Below are positions 52,057 through 61,435 of a stretch of DNA of 64,000 nucleotides, in pieces. Where the stretch lies: assembly GCA_910577645.1 (NCBI GenBank), contig CAJTOL010000006.1:62001-126000 (forward strand), written 5' to 3'. The translations under genes and the position numbers were made by a program. The number at the start of each line of letters is the position of its first letter. The stretch's first letter is position 1. The stretch comes from an uncultured Lachnospiraceae bacterium (GTDB taxonomy: Bacteria > Bacillota > Clostridia > Lachnospirales > Lachnospiraceae). The notes beneath the pieces are model-generated. The model did no database searches, was not told where the DNA came from, and saw only the letters and a program-made list of their open reading frames with translations.

Positions 52057-52788
52057 CTATTCCGGCCCCATTGACCTTAGGGCCTCATCTATTTCGTGAA
52101 GCTGCCGCTTCAGCTCCTTTTCTGCTTTTAAAGCTCCCTCTGAGGCTTTTCCGGAAACAGTCTCCTGCTTCTTTAAATGGAGCAAAACCCCTTCTATCCG
52201 CTTTTGTTCTTTGTATAAAAAGCGAAGCAGAACCGGATCCCTTTTTTCTATGAGTACAGGGCCATAAAGATATGCACTCTCTTTATCCCGGCCCGGCGGC
52301 CAGGATATACCCTCTGCCTGGCTCACCGCCATTACCGTGTAAAATTTCCCTTCTTCTTCCACCATAGCCTCGTCTATGAGTCCGAATCCCTGTTCCTTTA
52401 AATATCGCCGCACCTTATCCAAATCTGACTGGGGAGAAAGGATAAAACGGCCCATGTCCTGCCATACATGCCGTCCATTCTCCAAAATATGTATAATCAG
52501 CTCCCCTCCCATTCCGGCAATCACCGCTGCATCCACTTCCCCGGGGGAAAGCTTTGAAAGTCCGTCTGACAGACGGGTTTCAACAGATCCCCACAGACCG
52601 GCCCGGCGGATATGCTCTTCTGCCCGCTCCAGGGGACCCGGACGCAAATCCATGGCAATGGCCCTGACAGCAATCCCTCTCTCCACAAGGGCAATGGGAA
52701 TGTATCCGTGATCCGTTCCCACATCCGCCACCCGGCTTTTCTCAGGCACCATAGAGGCCACCAGCTCTAATCGCTTTGATAATTTCAT
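52057..52788 (-). CDS. trmK: tRNA (adenine22-N1)-methyltransferase
   Basis: A 243-residue SAM-dependent methyltransferase of the TrmK/YqfN family, which methylates A22 in the D-loop of some tRNAs. SAM-binding VADVGTDHGYIPIAL is at about 20-34; AVIAGMGGELIIHIL is the catalytic motif region. A C-terminal coiled coil (about 195-240) is usual. It lies downstream of rpoD, as in other Firmicutes. Confidence 0.93.
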   Translation of the reverse strand: MKLSKRLELVASMVPEKSRVADVGTDHGYIPIALVERGIAVRAIAMDLRPGPLERAEEHIRRAGLWGSVETRLSDGLSKLSPGEVDAAVIAGMGGELIIHILENGRHVWQDMGRFILSPQSDLDKVRRYLKEQGFGLIDEAMVEEEGKFYTVMAVSQAEGISWPPGRDKESAYLYGPVLIEKRDPVLLRFLYKEQKRIEGVLLHLKKQETVSGKASEGALKAEKELKRQLHEIDEALRSMGPE

Positions 52789-52840
52789 GTAATGATATGC
52801 TCCATTCTGTGTCAGTATCCCTGGACATCTCCTGCTGCCC

Positions 52841-52867
52841 GGGGACAGGAAAGCTGCTCCTGTCCCC
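52841..52867 (-). terminator. Hairpin between rpoD and trmK
   Basis: GGGGACAGGA pairs with TCCTGTCCCC around a 7-nt loop (perfect 10-bp stem), without a T run. It may set partial read-through or processing between rpoD and trmK. Confidence 0.55.
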
Positions 52868-52878
52868 CTATGGATTGG

Positions 52879-53994
52879 TCAGTCCAGATAATCCTTAAGC
52901 TTTTTGCTCCGGCTTGGATGGCGCAGCTTTCTTAACGCTTTTGCTTCAATCTGGCGGATTCGTTCTCTGGTAACATTAAACTCTTTTCCTACCTCTTCTA
53001 AAGTTCTGGGCCGTCCGTCTACCAGGCCGAACCGCAGGGTTAATACCTTTTGCTCCCTCTCGGTCAGGGTGTCTAAAACCTCCATAAGCAGCTCGTGAAG
53101 AAGAGTAAAGGCGGCTGCATCCTGAGGCACCATCACATTATCATCCTGGATGAAGTCTCCCAGATGGCTGTCCTCCTCCTCACCAATAGGCGTTTCTAAA
53201 GAAACCGGCTCCTGGGAAATTTTCATAATCTCCCGGACTCTTTCCACCGGCACTTCCATTTTCTCCCCAATCTCTTCCGGAGACGGCTCCCTTCCAAGCT
53301 CCTGCAGCAGCTGTCTGGATACCCGCACCAGCCGGTTGATTGTCTCCACCATATGGACCGGAATCCGGATGGTTCTGGCCTGGTCGGCAATGGCCCTTGT
53401 AATGGCCTGACGAATCCACCAGGTAGCATAAGTGCTGAACTTATAGCCCTTGGTATAGTCAAATTTTTCCACCGCCTTAATAAGCCCTAAGTTTCCCTCC
53501 TGTATCAAGTCCAAAAACTGCATCCCTCTGCCTACATAACGCTTGGCAATGCTGACTACCAGACGCAGGTTTGCCTCTGCCAGGCGCTTTCCTGCCTCCT
53601 TGTCTCCCAGTTCCATCCGCTTGGCCAAATCGATCTCCTCCTCTACGGTAAGAAGAGGGATCTTGCCGATCTCCTTTAAATACATGCGGACCGGATCCTC
53701 CATGCTTACCCCTTCCGGCACCGAGAGGTCGATATTTTCCATATCGATATCCTCTTCCTCCGTTATCTGCTCCTGCAGGAACAGATCCGCATCTATCTCC
53801 TCATCATCCATCCTGAGAACATCAATCTGATTATTATCTAAAAATTCGTAAATCTTATCCAGCTTGTCCGGCCCCAGGATCTCCCCCCGGAAAAAATCTA
53901 AAATTTCCCGATTTTCCAATACATTTTTCTTCTTTTTTGCCAGGTCTAAAAGCCCGGTAAGCTTGTCCTCAAAACTCACTGTCTTCTCGTCCAT
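52879..53994 (-). CDS. rpoD: Primary sigma factor (sigma-70/sigma-A)
   Basis: A 371-residue housekeeping sigma factor. It has a short region 1.1, PVRMYLKEIGKIPLL (1.2), DLIQEGNLGLIKAVEKFD and KFSTYATWWIRQAI (2), and FNVTRERIRQIEAKALRKL (4.2, -35 recognition). An ATG at 54003 abuts the ribosome site; 53994 is spaced correctly from AAGGA. It follows dnaG by about 30 bp in the classic dnaG-rpoD order. Confidence 0.97.
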   Translation of the reverse strand: MDEKTVSFEDKLTGLLDLAKKKKNVLENREILDFFRGEILGPDKLDKIYEFLDNNQIDVLRMDDEEIDADLFLQEQITEEEDIDMENIDLSVPEGVSMEDPVRMYLKEIGKIPLLTVEEEIDLAKRMELGDKEAGKRLAEANLRLVVSIAKRYVGRGMQFLDLIQEGNLGLIKAVEKFDYTKGYKFSTYATWWIRQAITRAIADQARTIRIPVHMVETINRLVRVSRQLLQELGREPSPEEIGEKMEVPVERVREIMKISQEPVSLETPIGEEEDSHLGDFIQDDNVMVPQDAAAFTLLHELLMEVLDTLTEREQKVLTLRFGLVDGRPRTLEEVGKEFNVTRERIRQIEAKALRKLRHPSRSKKLKDYLD

Positions 53995-54025
53995 ATTCCC
54001 CATCCTTCCGCAGTTAGTATCCCGG

Positions 54026-55795
54026 TTATTCCAGTGAAATATACAGTTTTTGAACTGCTGCCTGCTCTTTTATAATTCTCTGAAGCTCCTCAATGTCTTT
54101 TGCATTGCGGCTGGCAGCGTCTAAGCTGTTTTTCTTAATTTTACGGACCGTATCCGAAAACGCCTTCTTTTGTTCCTCATTACTCAGCGACTCCTTAAGA
54201 CTTGCGTGAAACAGAGCCGCCACCTGCTTGTAGGTATCTTCGTCATTAATAAAATGGTTTAAAATGGACGCCGGATTTAAGTTTCCGGCTGCATGTCCCG
54301 CAAACACCATCTGTGCCGTCTGACGGTACAAATCCTCCACAAAATCCTCCGGAGTGATGATTCCCTCAATCTTGTCAAACAAAGCCGGGTTCTCAATAAG
54401 CCAGGTAAGAAGAAGCCGCTCTGACTGCCTGGCTCCGTCCTCCTTCTCCTTTCCCCGCCGTCTTGCGCCTTCTTCCGGGACAGGCGGCCTGGGCAGAGTC
54501 CCTGGAGCCATCTTGCTTCCCAGGCTGTTTACCAGCCTGCGAAGGTCCTCATATGGAATAAAGTGTTCTCTGGATATGGCCTGGATATAATTGTCCCGCT
54601 CCAAAGCCTCGGGAAACTCCAAAAGCTTCCTGGCTGTTTCCTGGTAAAACTTTGTTTTCTGCTCCGGATCTTCCATGTCATACCCCTGCTTCAGCACATC
54701 TATCTCAAAGAGAAAGCTGTTTTTTGCCTGGGAAATCCGCTGCCGGAAAGCCTCCGGCCCCAGGTTTTTCATAAACTCATCGGGATCCTTGTAGGGCTGC
54801 ATGTTTAAAACCTTAACTGACATCCCCGTTTGTTTCAGTATGGGAATGGCCCTTAAGGCCGCCCTTACGCCGGCTCCGTCGCTGTCATAAGTAAGGATAA
54901 CCTGATCCGTGTATCGTTTTAAAAGCGCTGCCTGCTGAGAGGTAAAGGCCGTTCCCAGCGATGCCACCGCGTTGGTAAAGCCGGCCTGGTGCATGGCAAT
55001 TACATCCATATAGCCCTCGCAGATTAACAGATATTTTTCTCTGGAGATACGGGCAAAATTCAGTCCGTAAAGGTTGCGGCTCTTGTCAAAAACTTTTGTC
55101 TCCGGAGAATTTAAATATTTTGGCTCCCCATCTCCCATAACCCGGCCTCCAAAGCCAATGACCCGGTTATTCACATCCAAAATCGGAAACATAACCCGGT
55201 TCCAGAATTTGTCGTGAGCCCCCCGTTCCTCAATGGTTACAAGGCCGGTCTGGGCAAGGAGGCCGTCCTCATAGCCTTTGCTTTTTAAATAGCGGTACAG
55301 GTCGTCGCTGGTCTTATTGGCAAAGCCCAGGCCAAAATGGCGAATGGTTTCCTCCGAAAGCTGCCTTCCCGTCAGATAGCGGTAGCCTGCAGCCCCCTGC
55401 TCATGCTTTAGCTGATAATAAAAATAGTTGGCCGCCAGCTTGTTAATCTCCAGAAGAGACGCCCGCAGATCTGCCTGGGCTCTGGCCTCCTTGCTGTATT
55501 CGATCTTTGGAAGAACTACTCCCGCCCTGTCTGCCAGGGCATTCATGGCTTCCGGAAAGGAATAGTTTTCATATTCCATTAAAAAGGTCAATACATTCCC
55601 ACCTGCCCCACAGCCAAAGCAGTAGTACATCTGCTTTCCCGGTGAAACGGAAAAGGATGGGGATTTCTCATTGTGAAAAGGGCAGAGGCCGAAATAACTG
55701 CTTCCCTTTTTTTGAAGCTTCACATATCCGGAAATCACGTCCACGATGTCATTCTTCATCCGCACTTCTTCAATAATTTCCTCTGGATAATACAT
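54026..55795 (-). CDS. dnaG: DNA primase
   Basis: A 589-residue primase. CHC2-type zinc finger: CPFHNEKSPSFSV and YYCFGCGAGG at about residues 38-64. Toprim: LLICEGYMDVIAMHQ at about 255. The C-terminal helicase-binding domain is present (SNEEQKKAFSDTVRKIKK). It makes the RNA primers for replication. It is the middle gene of dgt-dnaG-rpoD. Confidence 0.97.
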   Translation of the reverse strand: MYYPEEIIEEVRMKNDIVDVISGYVKLQKKGSSYFGLCPFHNEKSPSFSVSPGKQMYYCFGCGAGGNVLTFLMEYENYSFPEAMNALADRAGVVLPKIEYSKEARAQADLRASLLEINKLAANYFYYQLKHEQGAAGYRYLTGRQLSEETIRHFGLGFANKTSDDLYRYLKSKGYEDGLLAQTGLVTIEERGAHDKFWNRVMFPILDVNNRVIGFGGRVMGDGEPKYLNSPETKVFDKSRNLYGLNFARISREKYLLICEGYMDVIAMHQAGFTNAVASLGTAFTSQQAALLKRYTDQVILTYDSDGAGVRAALRAIPILKQTGMSVKVLNMQPYKDPDEFMKNLGPEAFRQRISQAKNSFLFEIDVLKQGYDMEDPEQKTKFYQETARKLLEFPEALERDNYIQAISREHFIPYEDLRRLVNSLGSKMAPGTLPRPPVPEEGARRRGKEKEDGARQSERLLLTWLIENPALFDKIEGIITPEDFVEDLYRQTAQMVFAGHAAGNLNPASILNHFINDEDTYKQVAALFHASLKESLSNEEQKKAFSDTVRKIKKNSLDAASRNAKDIEELQRIIKEQAAVQKLYISLE

Positions 55796-55807
55796 GGTTT
55801 TTCCTCT

Positions 55808-56809
55808 CTATTTCCATGCTCTGGGCACAAAAAGCTCTTCAAACTTATCGATAGCGTAGCTGTCGCTCATGCCTGCTATGTAATCGCAGACCGCCCGCTC
55901 CTTCTTCTCCCCATTCTCCATCAGGTTTAAATATTCCTGAGGAAGCTGCTGGGTATAATCCATATAGTAACAGAACAGATGTTCAATCATCCTCTTGGCT
56001 TTTCCCTCTTCTGCCTTTGGGATCTCGCTCTCATATACGTTCTCAAACATCCACCGGCGAAGCCCTTTCATGGCTTCCTCCATCCCCGGCGACATGGAGA
56101 TGGAAGGACTTTCCGTACTGTTTAAAATGATATCGTGGATCATCACATCTAACCGCTCTCTTACACTGTGCCCCAGCACATCGGTATACTCCGCCGGCAG
56201 ATCTGATTCCACAAACAGTTTGGCTCGAATGGCATCGTCAATGTCGTGATTAATATAGGCAATTTTATCAGACAGGCGGACAATGGCTCCCTCCAAAGTG
56301 GACGGATGTCCGGATGTCCTGTGGTTTAATATGCCGTCCCTCACTTCCCAGGTAAGGTTTAATCCCTGGCCGCCTTTTTCCAAAACCTCCACCACCCGGA
56401 CGCTCTGGCGGTAGTGGGCAAACCCGTCTGTGCAAAGTCGGTTTAATACCTCCTCCCCGGTATGGCCAAAGGGAGTGTGGCCCAGATCATGGCCCAGGGC
56501 AATGGCCTCTGTGAGAGTTTCATTGAGAAGGAGGGATTTGGCTACAGTCCTGGCAATCTGGGCAACCTCCAGGGTATGGGTCAGCCGGGTCCGGTAATGG
56601 TCTCCCTCCGGATCCAGAAACACCTGGGTCTTGTGCTTAAGCCTGCGAAAAGCCTTGCAGTGAAGGATTCGATCCCTGTCCCTCTGGTACTCCGGGCGGA
56701 TGTCGCAGAGAGGCTCCGCCTTATCTCTGCCCCGGGTATCCCTGCTAAGGGCGGCATAGGGACTTAAATACTCTGCTTCCCACTGTTCCATAGATTCTCG
56801 GATGGTCAT
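55808..56809 (-). CDS. dGTP triphosphohydrolase-like protein
   Basis: A 333-residue HD-domain phosphohydrolase of the dGTPase family, which trims dNTP pools. Metal-binding HD motif: THTLEVAQIAR and LGHDLGHTPFGHTGE. An ATG at 56851 lacks a ribosome site; GAGAGGAAG before 56809 decides the start. It is the first gene of the dnaG-rpoD operon, a common order in Firmicutes. Confidence 0.93.
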   Translation of the reverse strand: MTIRESMEQWEAEYLSPYAALSRDTRGRDKAEPLCDIRPEYQRDRDRILHCKAFRRLKHKTQVFLDPEGDHYRTRLTHTLEVAQIARTVAKSLLLNETLTEAIALGHDLGHTPFGHTGEEVLNRLCTDGFAHYRQSVRVVEVLEKGGQGLNLTWEVRDGILNHRTSGHPSTLEGAIVRLSDKIAYINHDIDDAIRAKLFVESDLPAEYTDVLGHSVRERLDVMIHDIILNSTESPSISMSPGMEEAMKGLRRWMFENVYESEIPKAEEGKAKRMIEHLFCYYMDYTQQLPQEYLNLMENGEKKERAVCDYIAGMSDSYAIDKFEELFVPRAWK

Positions 56810-56875
56810 CCGGCCACTTCCTCTCTTGTTATCGGCTCCTGCCTGTCTCATTCTTATTTTTGAATATACTTTACT

Positions 56876-56884
56876 ATTATATCA
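56876..56884 (-). promoter_or_regulatory. Extended -10 promoter of dgt-dnaG-rpoD
   Basis: The minus strand reads GTGATATAATAG: perfect TATAAT with TG one base upstream. No good -35 is seen. Confidence 0.5.
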
Positions 56885-56954
56885 CACCCCTTGATATTTT
56901 AATACCTTTTCTGCCATTTTGAACATAAAAATAGTAGCAGTTCAGAGCTACTAA

Positions 56955-57005
56955 AAATAGGGTTGTCCCCAGCGAAGCTTCACGCTTTTGGGGATAACCC
57001 TATTT
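56955..57005 (-). terminator. Terminator after the XRE gene
   Basis: AAATAGGGTT (56955-56964) pairs with AACCCTATTT (56996-57005), extended by CCCC/GGGG and an inner AGCG/CGCT stem. T-rich sequence flanks it. It is downstream of the XRE gene on the minus strand. Confidence 0.75.
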
Positions 57006-57065
57006 CTTCTGTCTATTCATCTCTTTAATTCGTCACCTGCTAGTCACATGCTGAATGATTTTCAG

Positions 57066-57305
57066 TTACTCGTCCTGCTCCAGGTTGTCAAACGTATCGC
57101 AATCGTAAAATTCCCGAATGGTCATGCCTAATCCTTCTGCAATCTTTTTAATGTTTACAATGCCCGGATTCTTGCTCTTTCCATTCATTATGCTTTTTAC
57201 GGTAGACGGCGGCATTCCGGTACGATAGGATAACTCATACATCGAAAGCCGCTGCGCCTTGCTCAGTTCCCGGATTCTTACAATGGTTGCTTCGTTTACC
57301 TTCAT
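57066..57305 (-). CDS. XRE-family DNA-binding protein
   Basis: A 79-residue helix-turn-helix protein: SMYELSYRTGMPPSTVKSIM is the HTH (about residues 21-40), followed by KNPGIVNIKKIAEGLGMTIREF. It is all one DNA-binding domain with an acidic tail. Of two ATGs, 57311 lies 2 nt from GGAG and 57305 8 nt; the latter is better. It is probably a small repressor acting on its own promoter, where an inverted repeat is seen. Confidence 0.85.
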   Translation of the reverse strand: MKVNEATIVRIRELSKAQRLSMYELSYRTGMPPSTVKSIMNGKSKNPGIVNIKKIAEGLGMTIREFYDCDTFDNLEQDE

Positions 57306-57333
57306 ACGCATCTCTCCTTTATATCCCTAGTGT

Positions 57334-57371
57334 AGACGATATTTCCATAAAATGGGGCTATTTTATCGTCT
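57334..57371. promoter_or_regulatory. Inverted repeat upstream of the XRE gene
   Basis: AGACGATA (57334-57341) and TATCGTCT (57364-57371) are exact inverted copies 22 bp apart, in the AT-rich region that must hold the XRE promoter. The rest of 57312-57488 shows nothing else. Confidence 0.45.
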
Positions 57372-57488
57372 TTCGAGAAATATTTTTTCAAAATTCCCAC
57401 TTTTCATGCATTTTTCTCTCTAAAACCCCTTTCTCTGAATATTCAGACAGGAGCATCTATTTTCGCAGCGCTGATGCTGCCAACAGGC

Positions 57489-58727
57489 TCATGGATTTTC
57501 CAACCTATCTGAATGCCACCAGATATTAAGCTCTTCTTTTGGGGATATTATCTCATTGGAAACGTATTGAAAACTTCCGTCTTCCAAAATCCGAATCACG
57601 GTTTTATGGGAAAAGGATCTGGATGTATTCTCATAAGGATATACGGCATTAACTGTAAGCGCAACTGTCCCGTCCTGGTTTTCTGCACAGCTTACCACTT
57701 CCGGATATGGAATCTCCGGATACTCTGCCTCATCAATTCCCCTGGGTCTGTATTCATAAGCAGACACTTCCGGCAAATAGGCGGTTTTAGACCGAAGGTT
57801 TTCCCGGTCTATATCAAAATACGTCATAATAACCTGCTCCCATATATTTTCCGGTATCTGATATGAGGTTCCCGTTCCCTCCTCTTCCACAACAGTAAAG
57901 GGAACCGGCTGTTCATAAAGACAGGGATAAAAAACATCAAATAAATCATAAAAATCCAGTTCTTCATAATCATTTTCACTCCAGTTGGAAAGAAACAGGT
58001 TGTTTTCCCCATAACCAACCGGCAATATATACTGCCGGTTCCATTCCCGGCATTGCTCATCTAAAGGCTGCACCCGAAGCGCAATATGCTCCTGCCCGTC
58101 ACTTAAGGTAAGAGCAAATTCTTCCTCTGAAAAATAGCTTCCCTCAAGCAGCAGATACCCTTCTTCTGTGTACTGCCAAAAGCTGGCAGGATAGCTTACC
58201 CTGCTTTCTCTTTGAAAATTTCCGCTCTCATCCATCTGGTGACAGGTTCTGGTGATCCTAATATCACCGTCTTGGGTTTCTAAATCATAGGCAGTAAAGG
58301 CATCCCAGCCGTCAACCACTATGACGGTCAGTTCTGAAGCCTTTTTTGAATCCGCCATTTTACAGAATTCCAGTACCTGATCCGCCCCTTCCATATTTAC
58401 CTGATTGCCGCTGTCAACAGCTGCATACCCATTCTTTCCAAGGCTGGCAACCATACGCTCTGTGGTTTTCAAATCATAAGATGCCCCTGTTTTTTTTGCT
58501 TCCTCATAAAAAATACGATAAATCCTGTCCGCCGGCAAAAGTTCGGCCGAATCTTTCGCAGGTTCTGCTAAAATCCTTTCGCCGTTCATTTCCGCTACCG
58601 TTTCCTGAAAAACCGCGGCAGCCGTAGCCTGATCTCCATGATCCGGCAATTTCTTTCCGCATGCCTCAGAAGCAAGCACAGACAGCGCCGTTACCGCCAA
58701 TAGAATACTTCTGTATTTTTTTGTCAT
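57489..58727 (-). CDS. Uncharacterised exported (lipo)protein
   Basis: A 412-residue protein with a signal peptide (KYRSILLAVTALSVLA) followed by SEAC, an atypical lipobox with Glu at -2 of the Cys. The mature part is acidic and aromatic-rich, without transmembrane segments. It resembles the DUF6070-type family of Lachnospiraceae lipoproteins, a recollection I cannot confirm. It lies 20 bp after the GyrI-like gene on the same strand, so the two may form an operon. Confidence 0.75.
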   Translation of the reverse strand: MTKKYRSILLAVTALSVLASEACGKKLPDHGDQATAAAVFQETVAEMNGERILAEPAKDSAELLPADRIYRIFYEEAKKTGASYDLKTTERMVASLGKNGYAAVDSGNQVNMEGADQVLEFCKMADSKKASELTVIVVDGWDAFTAYDLETQDGDIRITRTCHQMDESGNFQRESRVSYPASFWQYTEEGYLLLEGSYFSEEEFALTLSDGQEHIALRVQPLDEQCREWNRQYILPVGYGENNLFLSNWSENDYEELDFYDLFDVFYPCLYEQPVPFTVVEEEGTGTSYQIPENIWEQVIMTYFDIDRENLRSKTAYLPEVSAYEYRPRGIDEAEYPEIPYPEVVSCAENQDGTVALTVNAVYPYENTSRSFSHKTVIRILEDGSFQYVSNEIISPKEELNIWWHSDRLENP

Positions 58728-58747
58728 ATTCTCTGGCCTGCCCTTCT

Positions 58748-59380
58748 CTATTTCTTCTTAATAGGATGTCTGATAACGGTTTTCCATTTTTCCGGCGGCA
58801 CCTTTCTGGCATCTGACATATAGATTTCATGGTGCAGCCTTGCTTTGCTAAAATCGTTTTCATACCCGTTTTTCTCCAGATAATCATCCATCAAAGCAAC
58901 CGTGTCAGGCTCGGAATCAAAGGAACCAAGATGCATAATCTGGACACACAATCCTTCATCAATAGTAAGGAATTCTGCTGATGAACAATCCAGTTTTTTC
59001 TTTTTTAACGCAGTTTCCACCGCCCAGTCAAAATTTTCTTTTGTAATAAAATCCGGCAGTCTGATAACCGAAATCCAATGAAAGGTATTCTTATTGGAAT
59101 AATCAACGCCCTCTATTCCCTCCTGCCACCAGAATCCTTCCAAAGGCGGTACTACATACTCAAAAAATCCGGCAATCTTATAATCTGTCTTGTAGCTCAT
59201 TTTCAGTGTATAAGCCACTGCATATAAAATTCCAATAGCCTGCTGGTAAGCTCCGCCTTCCTGGTTCGGATCTCCATTCCCTCTTACTGCTATGTAATTT
59301 GCTTTGGGAACCGTCACAATTTCCGGCCTGTTCTTAGGCATGTAAAACTCTTTATATTCTTTCTTAAAATCAAATGCCAA
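58748..59380 (-). CDS. GyrI-like small-molecule-binding protein
   Basis: A 210-residue protein of the GyrI/SbmC-like superfamily, without a DNA-binding domain. PKANYIAVRGNGDPN is the first strand and loop; KIAGFFEYVVPPLEGFWW, FHWISVIRLPDF and CVQIMHLGSFDSEPDT follow in the family's order. Such proteins bind hydrophobic small molecules. The start is TTG at 59380, 8 nt after GAGG. Confidence 0.85.
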   Translation of the reverse strand: MAFDFKKEYKEFYMPKNRPEIVTVPKANYIAVRGNGDPNQEGGAYQQAIGILYAVAYTLKMSYKTDYKIAGFFEYVVPPLEGFWWQEGIEGVDYSNKNTFHWISVIRLPDFITKENFDWAVETALKKKKLDCSSAEFLTIDEGLCVQIMHLGSFDSEPDTVALMDDYLEKNGYENDFSKARLHHEIYMSDARKVPPEKWKTVIRHPIKKK

Positions 59381-59456
59381 TTACTCCACCTCTTTCTCAA
59401 ATTCTATGATCTGTTCTTTCTTTGAATTATGGGAAGAACACCTGTGCATTTCCCAA

Positions 59457-59822
59457 TCATTTCATTGGGGTTCCGACTTCAATTAAATTGCCGTCCGGAT
59501 CGTAAAAGCGGATTACTTTCTGTCCCCATGAATGTTCCATCAAACGATTTACATAATGGATTGGATCCCCGTATGCGTCTAATTTCTTTGCAAATCCTTC
59601 TATGTCAGGTTCTTCAAAATACAGCTCCGCTGCATTATTTTCCGGAACAATATTTTTGTCAATAAATTTTTTCCATATAGCAGCATCTTGCAGCACAAGT
59701 CCTTCTGTAAGAATCACATTTCCATCATTGTCAAGCACCACATCAAGTCCAAATAACTCTTTGTAAAAAGCAATTGATTTTTTCATATCATTTACTACAA
59801 TAAGTACATTTTTTAATTTCAT
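59457..59822 (-). CDS. Glyoxalase/VOC-superfamily protein
   Basis: A 121-residue protein with one VOC unit: MKLKNVLIVVNDMKKSIAFY, then FYKELFGLDVVLD and a C-terminal FYDPDGNLIEVG. The metal and substrate are not clear. GGAGG lies 8 nt before the ATG at 59822; the longer frame to 59888 has no site. Confidence 0.88.
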   Translation of the reverse strand: MKLKNVLIVVNDMKKSIAFYKELFGLDVVLDNDGNVILTEGLVLQDAAIWKKFIDKNIVPENNAAELYFEEPDIEGFAKKLDAYGDPIHYVNRLMEHSWGQKVIRFYDPDGNLIEVGTPMK

Positions 59823-59823
59823 T

Positions 59824-59982
59824 TTATCTTCCTCCGTTAAACTGTAAAAGTTCTGGAAATTGTCGGTATAATTCGGAAAAAATATCATTGATTTCGGGAT
59901 TTTCTTGCCGAAAAAAACAGGACAGAGCCTGTTGTATACTTTTTGAGACTGTTCCGTCTTTTTCCCAAATTGGTTCCTCCAA
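59824..59982 (-). pseudogene. Possible gene fragment before the glyoxalase-like gene
   Basis: A frame of about 52 residues (EEPIWEKDGTVSKSIQQAL ... SELYRQFPELL) ends in TAA one base before the glyoxalase-like ATG. It has normal protein character but only a TTG start without a ribosome site. It may be the 3' end of a lost gene or a small coupled ORF. No family recognised. Confidence 0.3.
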
Positions 59983-60016
59983 AATTCTATTTTCTGATTA
60001 AGAAACAGAGTTTCTG

Positions 60017-60517
60017 TTACAAACGCGATTCCGGCAATTCCATTTCATCATTCATGCTCACAAAACCATAGCGTTCATACAAAGGCCTTCCCATATCCGT
60101 AGCTTCCAATGAGATATGTTTTATCCCTCTGTTTTTTGCTTCCTCTATCAAAAGCTCCAACATATGGTATGCAATCCCTTTTCGCCTGTAATCGGGAGTT
60201 GTATACATATTCATAATATATGCCTTCCATCCTGTAGGATTGTGCCAGGTAGGCATTACTCTGAAAAAGCTAATTCCTCCCGCGCCGATAATTTTTTCTT
60301 CATGGAAAACAAGATATGCCACTTGTGTTCCTGTCTGCAAAAACTCTTCATAGTATTCTCTTGACTGCTGCTCCACAAAAGCCATCTGCGTATCATCACT
60401 CAGATGATTTGCTGCCCGCAATACTTCCAGTCTTACTTTAACCAGCAATTCTATGTCTTCTGTTCCTGCTCTTTTGTAATTGAAATTATAGTGAAATTTC
60501 CTTTTTGAGTCCTCCAT
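60017..60517 (-). CDS. GNAT-family N-acetyltransferase
   Basis: A 166-residue acetyltransferase: acetyl-CoA loop MYTTPDYRRKGIAYHML, then ISLEATDMGRPLYERYGFV. The substrate is unknown. AGAGGGG precedes the ATG. It belongs to a run of small accessory genes on the minus strand. Confidence 0.88.
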   Translation of the reverse strand: MEDSKRKFHYNFNYKRAGTEDIELLVKVRLEVLRAANHLSDDTQMAFVEQQSREYYEEFLQTGTQVAYLVFHEEKIIGAGGISFFRVMPTWHNPTGWKAYIMNMYTTPDYRRKGIAYHMLELLIEEAKNRGIKHISLEATDMGRPLYERYGFVSMNDEMELPESRL

Positions 60518-60695
60518 AATGCCCCCTCTAAACGCTTTGTGCTTAGCTGATACCTGAAAGTATTCCAGCCGGCTTTATTCTTTATATGCAAGTCAAATAA
60601 TAGAAAAGGGGCTGATTTTTCAACGCCCTACAAACTAGATTCTTACTTCAAATGTCCACATAATCCCCCTGTAAAAGACACTTGTTCTGTTTCTA

Positions 60696-61313
60696 CTATA
60701 TGTCAGAAGTATTAAGCAAATTGGTAATCATACTTTCAAAGGTTCTGTCTCCTGTTAAGGAAAAAAAGTTTTCTCCTTTATAAGAAATAAACTCTTTTTC
60801 TGTCAGTGCTCCCACAATGTCCTGTACTCTTTTCAAATCCAATAAATTAGAAAACGGATTTACCATCATATGCATCAAATACTCAACCTGGTTATCCGGC
60901 AGTATTCTGGCTAATGCAATACGCTTAGATTTTGCATAGTTAAGGGCTCCCTGCTGGAATGATGCATTTCTTGTAATCATAATGCCTTTCGTATTATCTG
61001 CGCCAATTTGCTGCAGCTTGGCATGAAATTCCTCTACATCATCAACCGGAATCGGATTAGAGGCAGAATAGTCTTTGCACTCTATTACCACAATAATTGC
61101 CGGAACCAGCTCTTTCTCCTCATCAGGATTCCCCATATACTTCTCCACCGTGACATCACAAATAATATTGGAATCCCTGTCTTTTGAGTAATAGGGCTTC
61201 TTTTTATATATTTTCACATTTGGATTTGAAATCAAAAAATCGTTGGATTCCACAAGCTTTTTCACTGTTTCGTATACTTCGTTTTCAAATTTTATTCCGG
61301 TGTTTTTTGCCAT
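60696..61313 (-). CDS. Mrr-like restriction-endonuclease-fold protein
   Basis: A 205-residue protein with the PD-(D/E)xK nuclease pattern of the Mrr_cat family: GIKFENEVYETVKKL at the start, NIICDVTVEKY with the Asp, AIIVVIECKDY with ExK, and later GADNTKGIMITRNASFQQGA. There is no DNA-recognition domain. It may be a solitary Mrr-like nuclease, or a component of a defence or repair system. AGAGGA before the ATG. Confidence 0.75.
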   Translation of the reverse strand: MAKNTGIKFENEVYETVKKLVESNDFLISNPNVKIYKKKPYYSKDRDSNIICDVTVEKYMGNPDEEKELVPAIIVVIECKDYSASNPIPVDDVEEFHAKLQQIGADNTKGIMITRNASFQQGALNYAKSKRIALARILPDNQVEYLMHMMVNPFSNLLDLKRVQDIVGALTEKEFISYKGENFFSLTGDRTFESMITNLLNTSDI

Positions 61314-61349
61314 ATGGGTTCCTCTTTTCCACTAAGGGTATGATCTGTA

Positions 61350-61424
61350 AAAAGCCGCCTCTAAATGACTTGTAGCTATATCTTATCTTAAATTTCGTCA
61401 CAAGTCAATTTAGAGGCGGCTTTT
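61350..61424 (-). terminator. Long terminator after the PfkB gene
   Basis: AAAAGCCGCCTCTAAATGAC (and TTGT) at 61350-61373 pairs with 61400-61424 over about 24 bp with one bulge. T/A runs on both sides. It closes the TRAP-aldolase-kinase operon. Confidence 0.85.
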
Positions 61425-61435
61425 ATCAGTGAAAT

